DNA of 64,000 nucleotides from Catonia carolina. Lineage: Eukaryota; Arthropoda; Insecta; Hemiptera; Achilidae. Shown one piece after another: positions 10,020 to 21,472 of this stretch. The notes under the pieces were generated by a model. The model was not told the DNA's origin, searched no databases, and saw only the letters and a program-made list of their open reading frames with translations. The DNA is taken from contig JAQMRL010000008.1 of assembly GCA_035578175.1 (NCBI GenBank), positions 94,807,041-94,871,040 of the forward strand, given 5' to 3'. Each line of letters starts with the position of its first letter. The stretch's first letter is position 1. The position numbers and the translations under genes are program-made.

Positions 10020-10670
10020 TGTCGCCACCGGCTTGTAGTAGCGCAGTCTGTAGAGCTCATAGGACCCTGCGGGCATCCGGCGTTGTAGTACAAAAGTAAA
10101 ACCAGATGCTTATAGCGAAGGGGGGGAGGTCGTCTTTACCTCTGCCTATAAATGATTAGGAGCAGTCTCCGACGCAGCGAACACCTTTCACCGCTGCCTC
10201 CGAAGAGGAGCAGTCGCCGGTGAAGCAAAGCGGGGTCATCTGTACCGCTGCCTAATCAAATAGGAGCATTCGCCGACGCAGCGAGCACCTTTTACCGCTG
10301 CCTCCGAAGAGGAGCAGTCACTGGTGAAGCGAGGGGCAGGGAAGGGAAATGTAAGTGATCAAGCAGAGAGAGAAATACTCAGTGTAGAGTACTAAATCTT
10401 CTCCATATCAACCCTCTCGTATGAGCAGATCGATACTGACTGTTCCCTACTCAACTCTCGAATTCGCCAGTGCACAGACACATGTTGCCACTTGGCACAA
10501 TGCACTGTGAGAGGTGTGACCGCTGCGCTATCTATCGGCAGCAGCAACCCCATCACAGCGCCAACAGTGGGCAAAACATGAACTACGGACCGGCGTAAAA
10601 AAAGTACAGTATCAACTAGACTTGACTGGGAATCGAACCCGGGACCCCGGCGTAGAAACTACTATATCAA
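10020..10670. repeat. GC-rich composite with tRNA-like ends
   Basis: The left part has a tRNA-like GTAGCGCAGTCTGTAGAGC stretch. The right end (10625-10650) carries GGAATCGAACCCGGGACC, the reverse complement of a B box. A 52-bp tandem array lies between. Base composition is clearly above the local AT level, so the block arrived as a separate insertion, possibly a SINE that captured a satellite. Confidence 0.45.
10107..10340. repeat. tandem array of ~52-bp monomers, 104-bp higher-order unit
   Basis: TAGGAGCAGTCTCCGACGCA at 10157 recurs as TAGGAGCATTCGCCGACGCA at 10261 (period 104). Within each unit a second half starts AGGAGCAGTCGCCGGTGAAG (10206) or AGGAGCAGTCACTGGTGAAG (about 10312), so the true monomer is about 52 bp in two alternating variants. 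A fifth degenerate half-unit precedes (about 10107-10156). Each monomer has ACCGCTGCCT near its end. Confidence 0.75.
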
Positions 10671-10840
10671 TAGGGTGGCCTTGATGTCTGTAGGAGTAGT
10701 GCCACACTCAAGACGCATTTAACTGAATTGAATTCTCTTGATGAAAATTTGTATGACTGCACTGTATTTCAGTTAATCCGAAAATTTTGTAATTCAACAG
10801 GGTTTAGTCCCAATTTGTTCGGATTAATGGGGTTTGAGTG

Positions 10841-11900
10841 TATGTATTTTTACTAGATTCTTTAATCTATTTACTGTAGAACATAATATCTAAATCTACA
10901 TGAATTTTCTTATTTCATATTCTTGGTTTCTCAGTGTTAGTTTTTTGAACCATAACTTTTGTGAATATTGAGCTTTTACTACCTTATTTGGTTGTATTAC
11001 GCCATGTTTAAAAATACTGATATTTTGTTTATAATTTTCACTTTAGTCCTGTTAAATATATACAACAATTTTTTTATTATTATATGAGTATTATAATTTT
11101 TTTGTGTACCAGTATTACAGTTTTTTAGATGTGAAAAAAATTTATTTTCTTAATAGTTACAAGTAATTTTGGTTGTGTTGATTTAGTAGTGGTTTTTTTA
11201 TAGAAAATATATTCTAAACAATTTGATTTATTTTGCAGTGAAATTAATAAGTATTGTTTGATTTATGTATCATAAACTACTGATTATTTAAAGTAGTTAA
11301 TAGATTAATTAATTGATTATTAAATTAGGTAATATAAGTATTGTTCTTGATAAAATTAATCAACCACATTTAACATTTTTCGGTGTTGATAACTTCAGCT
11401 TTAATGTTATGTTGATTTATTATTTAAATTTTTTTTCTTTGAGGTTAATTACGCAACTTACAAAACAGTTTATATACAGTATATATTATTGCTTTAGAGA
11501 AGCGGTGATGGCAATTAGTGCCTAGCTTGGTAAAACAAAACTATTGCATATTGGCTCTTGTTGCGCTCTCATGCAGCACAGATATTATGAATGCTCATAT
11601 TTAATTAGGAACTGTTGCAATTAGATCAATAATGCATTCATAAGATAAGTATAATAATATGAAGTTGGATGAAAAAGTCATATTTGAGAAAATTTGTTGG
11701 ATAGGCCCTTGTTGCCATCACAGTTTCTTTAATTATAAACAATAAATTACAGTATAACCTTGATAATTCATCATCATTGAGATGTTGGGGGTGAGAAATT
11801 GATAGAAGAGTTTATAATAGCATTTTGTTATAGTATTTTTTTTTTAATTTTTACAGTGTATGCCTATTGTTATTTTTTAATGGAAAGAGTATTTATTTTT
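10841..11900. other. AT-rich non-coding stretch
   Basis: No gene, no shared repeat and no terminal repeats were seen. Confidence 0.4.
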
Positions 11901-11902
11901 TT

Positions 11903-12780
11903 ACTTTCTCTTGCCTATATGAATATATAGGAAGGAATGTATTGTTTTTATGTCGATTTTTTTTGAAATCGAGTTTTCACCGGGTATACACGTTTTCAGA
12001 CCCCCTGAACCGAAAAAACATGTTTTTAGCAATTGGTCCGTGTGTGTGTGAACAAATATCTCAAGAACCGAACTTCATACAAAGTTGAAACTTGAAACTT
12101 AAGTTAGGTACTACTAGAGGACCCGACACAAACATTTTCATCAAAATCGGTCAATCTGAAGTAGTTTATTTGTATAATTTTTCACTTTTGCGATTTTCTC
12201 AAAAACTGCTCTTATTTTTTTTTAAATCGCATCATTTTTACTACATTTTTTATTCTCTATACAGTAGGTGCCATGTCTGCTGAAATTCTTGGAGAAGCTG
12301 TGAATGAAAAAAATGTTTTTTTTTTATGATTCCGGCCATTATGTGAATTTTAGGGCGAAAGTGTTTATTATAATCAACGTTGTAGAAAATTTGAAGCCTA
12401 CAGCTTTTATTGCAAACATTTCTTTGTATAAAGCTTAGTTTAGCAGTAATTAGTGATTTTCAGGTTTTTCCATGAAAATCTAAAAAAATGGATTTTTTAA
12501 GATTTAGCTCTTAATATCCATTTAACGACAAAAGTGTACATAATCAAATTTTTAGGAAACTAAAAGATTACATCTTTTATTTTAAGGATTTTTCTCTACA
12601 GACCCTAGTTTAGCTTGAAAGAGTGATTTTCTGTACTTTTATTAAGCCAAACTAAGGTTGGGGTTAATTTTGCATCATTCACTCATGGTTAAAACAAGGT
12701 TATGTTTTTGAGGTTAGTTTTTTGTTTATTTCTAATCAGATTTTTGTATTTATTTTATTATTATTTATAAAAAATTAAGT
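11903..12780 (+). mobile_element. HINE-like ~1-kb element, copy 1 (right end decayed)
   Basis: Starts with ACTTTCTCTTGCC (11903-11915). It is followed by the conserved block with a TATATGAATATATAGG palindrome, a short GT tract (12039-12050), and the internal module with TAGTTTAGCAGTAATTAG. The closing GGCAAGAGAAAGT and stem-loop present in copy 2 are not recognisable here. This is the oldest-looking copy, with the shortest GT tract. Confidence 0.7.
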
Positions 12781-13655
12781 TGGATGCAGCTTGCTAATTT
12801 TCTATTAGAATACAAAATGTGACGAGCTAACAACAAATTTATCAAGGTTATGTTGTGATTTATTACAAACTATTTTACAAAAAAAATAATTTGTTTTTCT
12901 ATAAATTAATTATATTTGAAAAGCTATTATCGATCCTAAAAGTTACAATTAAGATAATGTTTGTGCTTTGAACTATTTTTTTTTATTTAAAAAAAATGAA
13001 GCATTTATCTTTAAGTACAAACAAAGAAGTGTTAGTGCAATATAAATTTATCATCCTATAAAGTGTTTATTATTATTTATTGATATAATTTTTTTTGTAA
13101 ATATTAATGTTTTTATAATGAGTATTTAAATGTAATAAGTTATTTTTATTAACCTAATGCAATTTTTCTGCTTAATTTTCTTTTTTTGCTTTTTTGTTTA
13201 GATATTTCTAGTAGATCTTGCTTTATGTTAGAAAAAAATCTTTGATACGGTATTCTTAGAAAACAGTTGTAAAATTTTATAACTTATTAGTCCATTTATT
13301 TTACCTTTTAACATTATAGTAATTAATGTTAATTTTATTTATTTATTGATATATTAATTTTGTATATAACCAAATTATGGAGTTTGTGTATGTATGTAAA
13401 TTAAAATTTTCCTCCAATAAGTTAGTGATTTATCGGTGCTTTTTTTATGATAATGATACGAGCTGTGGGATGTAACCTTCCAATCTGTTAAATTATGAAT
13501 ATTAATGATATCAAATAGTTGAAACTTGATAATCAACAAATTCAAGGGATTAAAAAAAATTGGATTACTAGTAAAGTATGAGTTAACTAGAGTATACAGA
13601 GAACAGATAATAATCCTACAAATACATAAAATAAGGTAGAAAACTTTAAATCAAT
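12781..13655. other. AT-rich non-coding stretch
   Basis: Nothing recognised. Confidence 0.4.
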
Positions 13656-13658
13656 ATA

Positions 13659-14457
13659 CAGTAGTTATCGCATTCAGTGACATCGGATACAATGACCTAT
13701 TGGTTAGTGTGACCAATAAATCGATGGAAAGGTTGGTCCGCTATTATGTGAAATATAAAATAATATCGTTAATAGTGACATTAATTAAAATCGCATGTCA
13801 GTTTTATTGACAATTGTATGACTCTTCAACTATGCTGGTTGTTTGTCAACAGTATGATTCAGCGTGTTACTTATTGTTTTGTCTAGTTTTAACATGTTTT
13901 TTTCTTAATAGCGTTAGTCTCAATGTGTATTTACCGTTGTTCATGTCAGAAGTTTGGTTGCTAGTAGGCTATCCTTTTTTTTGTGTCTTAAATACAGCAC
14001 GATCTATAGTTTACTGACGTTTAGTTCATGTCTTTTGTGTAAATCCGTCTGTTATTGTAGTAGTGTCCGTTATTTTTGTGTTTAATACCAACATAAGTAT
14101 GGCGTTATCGCATAGACATTTTACAGTGATGAATAATAAAATGCACATTATTTGGTGTTTGGAAAACGGTGGAACGAACAAGGTATTGCAATGAATTTTA
14201 ATGTTTGACACACCACAATATCTGCAATCTGGAAAACCAGGGAAAAAAATTCAGAATAGTTTTGATGAAGGTAAAGATAAATCGAAGAGACTTTGACTTA
14301 ATAAAAAAAGGTGTTGAAGAAGCTCTTTTAAAGTGGTTTACTTTGCAACAGGCGAACAACATGACCGTAACTGGACCTTTGCTACAAGAAAAGATCATCG
14401 CTTACAGTGGTCGGAACTACCTGGTCCCTTAGGGGTCATTGTATCCGATAACTACTA
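13659..14457 (+). mobile_element. Tigger/pogo element, 5' half retained
   Basis: Left end CAGTAGTTATCG (13659-13670); right end, read inward, TAGTAGTTATCG (14457 back to 14446), and both ends carry GGATACAATGACC slightly further in. TA precedes the left end; the right flank reads AA, presumably mutated. An N-terminal transposase relic lies near the right end, so most of the coding region is deleted. Confidence 0.75.
14110..14432 (+). pseudogene. Tigger/pogo transposase N-terminal relic (CENP-B-type DNA binding)
   Basis: Across two shifted frames the plus strand reads like a Tigger N-terminus: ENGGTNK, IAMNFNV, a helix-turn-helix ending SAIWK-like, then KIQNSF. It continues into an open frame (14205-14432) with GVEEALLKWFTLQQANNMTV and TGPLLQEK. 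The last block matches the second DNA-binding helix-turn-helix of CENP-B/Tigger proteins (WF...R..n.pvsGp.L.EKA). A frameshift separates the two DNA-binding halves and the DDE domain is missing. Confidence 0.75.
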
Positions 14458-14459
14458 AA

Positions 14460-16080
14460 GATATTTTTATTTTTTCAAATAGACGTGTTTTTTGAAAATT
14501 TTTTCTTAGCTTTTTCTAAAGATTTGAAATATTGTTTTAATTCTTAACAAATATAACTATTCATAACATGTCTTTTAAGTAATTTCTAGCATACAAAGTA
14601 ACTGTTGATCCATTACTTTGTAAACTACAAAAAAATTATATTTTAAAATAGGCATTTCACATTACCTGAAATTTCTAAATGAATACATAATGTTAGTAAT
14701 GTATTACATATTTTAGGAAATTGGGAAACATTGAGTATTATGTTTTTATATTAAGCACTTATATTATGTTGATAATTTATATTTTAATGCTAATGCACAC
14801 TGAGAAGGGTACCAGATATGGACTTGTGATGAAACAAATGTAAACTACACCAAAGGCTGAAATTTGCAGTAGGGGAGGAAAAGTAATGACATTACTTTTA
14901 AATCTTGCAGTATTGTATTTTGCATAATTTTATTATTATTATTATTATTATAGGGCAATTGCTACACATGTTAAGGTAAATTTATGTACTGCGGTGAATT
15001 TTTCTGATTATTAATTATAGTGGTATTTTTCTTAACAGACATGGATATGAACTAGTCACAATTAGATAACTGAAAAGTTGATTAATAGAACTGTAGCTCA
15101 TTTACAACCCCACATAACTAAAGTTTGATTATGTTTGACATAATTCAATTTGGATCCTGAAATTAAGCACATAATTGTAAGATTAGAAAAAATATTATAC
15201 AGTACTGTATACATACAACAGCATGTAAATGACATATATACGTTAATTTAATTTTTCCCATATTGTTAGGTTAAATGAAATAAAATTTTACAGCAAATTA
15301 CATTTATAATTAGATTGATATGTACAGTAAAAACTGTATTATTATGTTCAAAACCCTATCAGCTATGAGAAAAAAATCTGTATTTTGTTTTATGTTACTC
15401 TTGTGTTTGTCAGCTGCAAAATCTTGCCATATTTTAAAATTTAGAACATAGATTACTGTTGAATGTATTTAAAGGCCGTTTCTGGCATGTACTGTGTATA
15501 AAAACAATACCTGGCTGCCTTGGTAGCTCAGTTGATAATCATCTGATTTATTGTGGCAAAATCCATGTTTCCATATTTACCTAATCAGTGAATATGATTT
15601 AAAAAAAAAAAACTAATCACCCTTTTGGAAAAGTAAGTTAATGTCAACATGGGTTAAGAGAGAGGCCACTATTTGCAATTCTGTAAATTGTCTGGATTAT
15701 AAAGTGTCAACTATATGATGTTAACTTGATGAATGAATTCTAATAGGGTAAGAAAGTGTTGTAATCATAAAAAAACATTGAAACATTTTTTAATATTTTT
15801 TTTCTGACTAATGTACTTGAGGTGTTTATAATGAGTCTAGTTTGTACCAACACAAATATGCACTTTTTTGCATTAACATTAATACAAGTAATTGGCATGT
15901 GATGTAATTAAATCATTGTTACACATTTGTTACCAGTGTATTTTTTTTCTTTATATGCTTTATTAATTAATGAGTATATTTAACTGTTGTTTAAGTTTTT
16001 AGTAATTTAGGTATAAAAATATATTTAACTAGTTTCATTTGCCTCAGTTTACCTTCAGTTCATAAGTTTTAGGCTCTGGA
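14460..16080. other. AT-rich non-coding stretch with a weak tRNA-like patch
   Basis: Contains an (ATT)n patch (about 14931-14952). Near 15518-15535, CTTGGTAGCTCAGTTGA resembles a tRNA A box, but no convincing B box follows within the expected distance, so no SINE is called. Nothing else recognised. Confidence 0.4.
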
Positions 16081-16084
16081 CACA

Positions 16085-16500
16085 TGAAGGCGTGCACTAT
16101 CGCGTGTTACGCCAACACGATTAAGACCTAAATCATCTACAGACGATTCTGAGTCCTAATATCGAATTCCTATGGGGTTACTAACGTTACGCTGACTGAC
16201 CTGATGAGTACTGTCTGGGACACAGCTCTCGCAGCCTCACCACAGCACAGAGGCCATCGGGCTTGTGGCGGTTGCTCCGAAGCGCTTATCGCCTAACATA
16301 ACATTTATATTGCCTTACGACTCTTGGGGCTACTGGTGATATCGTCACTTATTTGACTAGACAGGATTTGGCCTTAGAGGGGTTCAGGCATGAACCAAAT
16401 GTCTGAACCTGCGGTTCCTCTCGTACTGAGCAGGATGACTATCACAATGACTGGTTGTCTGTAGGGTAAAACTAACCTGTCTCACGGCAGTCTAATACTA
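16085..16500 (-). pseudogene. 28S (LSU) ribosomal RNA pseudogene fragment
   Basis: On the minus strand the sequence contains AGTACGAGAGGAAC (16414-16427), the sarcin-ricin loop of LSU rRNA. It is preceded by the conserved GAGACAGGTTAGTTTTACCC and CCTGCTCAGT stretches and followed by CGCAGGTTCAGACATTTGGT. These are universal domain VI sequences. Directly after ACATTTGGT the normal stretch of roughly 60-70 nt before CTCTAAG is missing, and several otherwise invariant positions are changed, so it is not functional. The rest (16085-16360) is GC-rich and probably the 3' end of the same rRNA with more divergence. It is either a retro- or DNA-mediated pseudogene or a 28S-derived SINE. Confidence 0.75.
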
Positions 16501-16850
16501 ATACTATCGCGCAATAGTGAAGCACTAGTGAATAAATGGCAATGAACACCTGCGATCACGGGCTTCTACTCAATGCACGATTGCAGCGCCCCTCAAGTTG
16601 CTAGTTTTTGTAAAAAAAACAAGTATAGTCATGGAGTTTAACAATTTTGACAGCGAGTTGTTTACTGAATAAGTAGAAACGCGACGAGCTGTGTGGGATA
16701 TGGAGTGCTGATTACAAGAACAGAATTATTAAAAGATCAGCTTGGGAAGAATTGGTGGAATTTTTTGTGATTTATAGGTCTATGGGATGCACCAAATATT
16801 ATCTTTGCCTGGTCTTTCGAGCTTCAAAACAACTGTATAAAATCCAAATA
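16500..16850. other. moderate-GC stretch beside the rRNA fragment
   Basis: No identified feature. The first 100 bp still has raised GC and may be further rearranged rRNA-derived sequence. Confidence 0.3.
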
Positions 16851-17829
16851 CAGTCAAACTCGGTTTTAGCGTCACTGAAGGGACAGATTAAATTTTACCG
16901 TTATATCCGAATGACGTTATAACAATGTTAACACTTGTGTCAAGATAAATCTAATTAAACAAAGAATATTTCATATTATGAAATATTCTGTCTACTAATT
17001 TACGTAATGTGCTAAACGTTTTTTATTTGCGATTTTTAAATCATAATACCCGAATAAAATAGACTAATAACCATAGTAACCACTTTGTGTAACTTTATTA
17101 TGTATTTGTGACTTTATTATATTAAAATATGGAAACCAAAATACATATTTGTATGTACATAAACTACATAATGGTACGTTACCTATTTTGTTGGAAGAAA
17201 TCAGTGATTTTTTTTTGAATACCTCATTCTGAGAAATAAATCCTCTCCATAATGTTGTACACTTGTTGCACATGATGCATTGTGCCGGCAGACGTCTTAA
17301 CAAAACCAACCAATCTTAACAAAATGCAATGTTGCGATGTTGGCGTAACTGTGTCCTCTTCATCTTTCTCTTGCTCTGTTGCTTCTTCAGTATTAGAGAA
17401 TTTTCTTAAATATGGATAGTCTGATGTGAAAGTTAGGTTCAGTTTTACCTACTAAGTTTCACATGTGAAATAGAGGGTGCAGTCTCAAAACTGACCTTGA
17501 CGTAGATCAATCAGTATGTATAGACACACATATGAACAGCTTTTAATCTCTTCACATTAGCAAAAACTATTCACAAGTAGAATATTGTACTATACTACTG
17601 TATACTGTATTTTTCTTTTTCAAACAATTATAAATAACGGCAAGTTCATAATTGTTGTAAATGAAGTAAAAAATTATTTCATCGAAAAAATTTTGATGCA
17701 ACAACCGAGTTAATGACGTTAAAACAGGGTTTTTCAGATAGAAGTTTGACGCAACGCCTACAAAAATGACGTTCAAATTGAAGTCCAAGTTGACGTAAAG
17801 TTCGAGGCCGTTAAAACTGGGTTCAACTG
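16851..17829 (-). mobile_element. Tigger/pogo element with terminal CAGT and TA duplication
   Basis: Left end CAGTCAAACTCGGTTTTAGC from 16851; right end, read inward, CAGTTGAACCCAGTTTTAAC from 17829. TA flanks both sides (16849-16850, 17830-17831). Length 979 bp. A transposase tail lies on the minus strand. The middle is largely deleted. Confidence 0.8.
17180..17400 (-). pseudogene. Tigger/pogo transposase C-terminal relic
   Basis: Minus-strand reading gives an acidic EKDEEDTVTPT stretch, then HHVQQVYNIMERIYF and, after a frame shift, KKITDFFQQ. The final TDFF-type motif after a basic stretch is the usual C-terminus of Tigger proteins, and the acidic linker fits. Small but consistent with the termini and orientation. 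Confidence 0.6.
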
Positions 17830-17831
17830 TA

Positions 17832-18430
17832 TATCACTTTTCAACCTCTATAGCGTGACTAGAGCATACAACACGGCGTTAATAATGTATATGTATACGC
17901 CCTTACTTTTCTTAACGCGTGCTTAAATGGCCGATCAAGTGCTCTCATGTGGCCCTAGCCCTAGATATCAAAAATAAATTCAAAGTTCAAAATAATAATT
18001 AAGTTTTAATGTCTACTTGTAAATTAAAAATTTTCTAATGTTACTGAATATTGATTGAGTACACTTATGAGTAAGTTGTTCTGAATTATCTTGAATGTTA
18101 TTGGATATTTTCACAGCTAATTCTGACTGTAGGGGTTATTGTACTGATATAGGTATTGCGATTTTAAACTATTGACTATTAACTTTTCCCTCCTCTAAGT
18201 TTGTGTAATGGATATATTTGTAATGTTATGAGGTGCCTTTTGGTAATAAATTATGAACAATTTTTTATCAAAATTAATTTATTGAATTCAATATCGTGAT
18301 GAATGAGTGAAAAAAGTGAGTTAGTTTAAGAGGATAAAATGCACATACAATAGATCTCTCATTGATAATCTAATTTTTTTTTAAATTTCTGTTTCTTTTT
18401 CGATTAATTTAAGCTTTTGAGTTTGAATAC
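17832..18430. other. AT-rich non-coding stretch
   Basis: Nothing recognised. Confidence 0.4.
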
Positions 18431-18438
18431 TCATGTAC

Positions 18439-19117
18439 TAGTGATGTGATGCTCATGAGCGAGTCGCACAAAAGAGCTAGCTCTTTTAACTGAGCGGTGA
18501 GCTACCAGCCTCTTTAATTTTGAACGACCAGCACACCAGCACACCGAGCGTTTCTCCACACGCAGCACGCTCTTCGCCACGGCTGACTTGTACATCCCCT
18601 CCACGACTAAACCATTTTTCTCTAGTCGCATCATAGCAAGGGCTACCTATACCTAAACGCTGCTTGAAAAGTATACATTTCGTATCAAACTCTGCCACTG
18701 TTTATGAGGGTGCAAAGAGGGGGTCATTATTCTTTCATACTATACTACAACAACCCTGAGACAAGTGGTTGTAAAATACCATTGTACTGTAGCAATTTTA
18801 CCACGTGCATACGAAACAAAGATAGACACATGACAAAAATTTGTTTGTGGAAAGGGATGCATGAACGTTCAGGTTGACGCACGCGCAAACACAACGTGCT
18901 GTGTGTGAAGGAGTGAGCGAAAGTCACCCTCGGCTTGACTCACTCTCTGTTTATTCACATAGCTCAGCTCAGTGCTGTCGTATTAGAATCTACTAGCTCA
19001 CTGCCACAGTTCACCCCGTCTCATCGTTCAACTGTACGGCACGTTCTGTGCCATTCACTCAAGTGTGTGGAGCGGGGTGTGCTAGCTCACCTGTTTTACT
19101 GTGCCGTCCCATGACTA
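18439..19117. mobile_element. non-autonomous hAT element (679 bp) with 8-bp target duplication
   Basis: TCATGTAC occurs immediately outside both ends (18431-18438 and 19118-19125), a perfect 8-bp duplication as made by hAT transposases. The ends are TAGTGATGTGATGCTCA and, read inward from the right, TAGTCATGGGACGGCACA, imperfect inverted repeats with the usual TAGTG-like hAT start. GAGCTAGC occurs in both subterminal regions. No transposase remains, and the short frames inside have no protein-like pattern. GC content is higher than the surroundings. Confidence 0.85.
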
Positions 19118-19125
19118 TCATGTAC

Positions 19126-19538
19126 ACTTGAGTGCCACAAAATCTGTTTTTTTGTTTAGAAAAATTATATTTTCTGTTTTCATCTATCATACATTCTGTT
19201 AATACTGTGAGCTGTTTTTGTTATTATATTACTTGAATTAATTGGGAAATTTGATAAGAAAGTACACTCGTTTTATTGAACGACTTATCTGTTGGTTTGT
19301 ACTAAAATTTTTAACTTTTCACCTAAAAAATACGCTTAAATTTCAACATTCTAATATGGTAATCTTTGCTTCCGAAACTTTTTCTAAACTAAAAGAAAAC
19401 AAGTAAAATAAATGTGCCAACTTTATTGCTCATATTAATTTATGATATAAAAACTGAATAAACATTTTGTGTGGTAAGATTTGGGTAGTCTTACTTTGGT
19501 GCTTCTGGAAGCATAATGATTTTCTGTAAGTACCGTAT
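19126..19538. other. AT-rich non-coding stretch
   Basis: Nothing recognised. Confidence 0.4.
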
Positions 19539-19542
19539 TTAA

Positions 19543-20189
19543 CCCTTACAGTGCCAGCATCCTAATATAAGGACGTCAACATTTAGATCAAAAAATACCA
19601 GCGTCCTATTATTAGGACGTCAGCAGTTTTACCAAAAAATGCCGGCGTCTTCCTTTTATACTAAGTATGTAGACTAAAATATGCATAGAATTTTTATTTT
19701 TCACTCAATTTTCAAAAACAACATATGAAAATAATCAGTACCTAAGAAATGTAGATTAAAAAAATACATGTAGAGTTTTTTTATGAATGTAATTGATTAA
19801 AAAAAACAAAAAATTGGATTTTTAAAACTTTTATCGCAGTATTTTTATTTTTTACAATACATAAATGATTTTTTGTAATAATTAAATTTTCTTTAAAGTG
19901 ATATAAGTGAAATTGAGTAACATAAATTTTTAGAGTGATTTTTTAAAATTAAAAACGAAATTTCCACAAAAAATGACAACGTATCATTCTATTTCTAAAT
20001 TGTAAGATATGTGTTCCAAGTTGAATGTCATACAAGATCAATTCATTATGAATAAAACAAAAAAGTCATTAAGATACCTTGAAAAATAGCCATGTTATGG
20101 ATAGATGTATAAAATGCTACAAATCGCACAAAAGGAGGCTTGCATTTTTTGGTAGGAACTCACACAATATTCTCCTGGCACTGTAAAGG
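19543..20189. mobile_element. TTAA-flanked (piggyBac-like) MITE with twin hairpins
   Basis: TTAA flanks both ends (19539-19542, 20190-20193). The ends CCCTTACAGTGCCAG and, inward from the right, CCTTTACAGTGCCAG match at 14 of 15 positions. TTAA duplication with a C-rich TIR start is typical of piggyBac, although Kolobok elements also use TTAA. Near the left end two successive hairpins each expose a GTCCT...AGGAC stem (about 19558-19620). No transposase. Length 647 bp. Confidence 0.75.
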
Positions 20190-20511
20190 TTAAGTTGAAT
20201 GAAGGAATGTAAGTAAAATTCTTGAAAGTAGGCTTTTTCTTAACTGATCTTTAATGACTTCTGTTAACTAATTTGAAAAGTTGAATATAATTAAATATTC
20301 ATTGAAATACAGCAAGACCTCGACTTACGTAAATTCACATTAGGACGATTTTGTTGTACATAATGTATTATGTATGTGATATACAGAAAAAATAATGTAT
20401 GAATGCTGATGTGATAGAAAGACAGTTAATATGCATGGGTACGCAGAGAAATATGTGTGCATTGTTCAAAATATTTGACTCGCTTCCCGTCATTTTTGTT
20501 GAAAATGTTTC

Positions 20512-20647
20512 TTTTTACTTTCTCTTGCCTATATGAATATATAGGAAGGAAAGTATTGTTTTCATGTCGATTTTTCGAAATCGAGTTTTCACCGGATCTA
20601 TACGTTTTCAGACCCCCTGAACCCAAAAAACATGTTTTTAGCGATTG

Positions 20648-20693
<46 letters not shown>

Positions 20694-21472
20694 GTGTGAA
20701 CAGAATATCTCAAGAATGAAACATCGTACGAACTTGAAACTTAAGTTACATACCACTACCGGACCCAACACGAACATTTTCATCAAAATCGGTCAACCGG
20801 AAGTAGTAGTTTATTCGTGTAATTTTTCACTTTTTTGCGATTTTCTCAAAAACTGGTCCTACGATTTTTTAAAAATCGCCTCATTTACTCAATTTTTTAT
20901 TCTCTACAAGATAGGGTAGGCGCCATGTTTGCTGAAATTCTGGGTAAGGCTGTTTTCACGTAAAAACAAAGTTTTTTTAAGATTACGGCTTTAATATGCA
21001 ATTTAGCGAAAAAATTTATATAATAAAAGTTGTAGAGAATTTAAAAACCTACAACTTTTATTTCAAACATTTTTTGGTATAACGCTTAGTTTAGCAGTAA
21101 TTAGCAATTTTCTGTTTTTTTCTCACGAAAACGTGAGAAAAATCGATTTTTTTAAGATTTCGGCCTTAGTATGCATTTTATAATAAAAGTGTATATAATC
21201 AAATTTATAAAAAATTAAAAGATCTGCAACTTTTATTTAAAACATTTTTCTCTACAGAGCCTAGTTTAGCGTGAAAGAGTGATTTTCTGTATTTTGAAGC
21301 CAAACTGAGGTTGATTTTCATTTTGCGTCTTTCACTCATGATTAAAATTAGGTTATGTTTATTAAGGTTAGTTTTTTTGTTTATGTCTAATGTTTTATTA
21401 CTAATATTAGGTTTATTGTTAATTATTTATATTGGCAAGAGAAAGTTGTGTGAGTGTTTCACACCAGATTTT
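20512..21472 (+). mobile_element. HINE-like ~1-kb element, copy 2 (best ends)
   Basis: Begins TTTTTACTTTCTCTTGCC and closes with GGCAAGAGAAAGT (21434-21446), an exact 13-bp inverted repeat of 20517-20529. A stem-loop follows at 21448-21464 (GTGTGA, loop GTGTT, TCACAC). A 49-bp GT tract (20650-20698) separates two conserved blocks. The right block consists of two diverged ~150-bp modules, each with AAAAGTTGTAG/CTACAACTTTTA-type pairing and a GCTTAGTTTAGC-like box. Short subterminal inverted repeats, a central microsatellite and a 3' hairpin are the features of Helentron-derived DINE-1/HINE elements. No Rep/helicase sequence is present. Confidence 0.65.
20650..20698 (+). repeat. (TG)n microsatellite inside HINE-like copy 2
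   Basis: Almost pure TG with one GCG interruption. The four copies of the element have tracts of about 12, 49, 235 and 38 bp at the same site. Confidence 0.9.

Larger units (their letters stand above)
9552..10840. mobile_element. pogo-like element (composite, with nested GC-rich insert)
   Basis: Left end CACATTAACTCTGTTAATAC from 9552 and right end, read inward, CACTCAAACCCCATTAATCC from 10840. About 20 of 27 terminal positions match, including a shared CGAACAA block, and TA flanks each end. The inner part contains a GC-rich insert (about 10020-10670) unlike its surroundings. No transposase relic was recognised. Confidence 0.5.

Noticed and set aside
16085..16500. Functional 28S rRNA gene
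   Set aside because: Only a fragment of LSU rRNA is present, with a deletion next to the sarcin-ricin loop and substitutions at invariant positions.
18431..18927. Three minus-strand frames of 60-70 aa
   Set aside because: They lie inside the hAT MITE, overlap each other and carry no conserved pattern.
20426..20919. Several open frames across the GT tract in HINE-like copy 2
   Set aside because: Same cause: the microsatellite lacks stops in several frames, and the flanking parts are the element's non-coding blocks.
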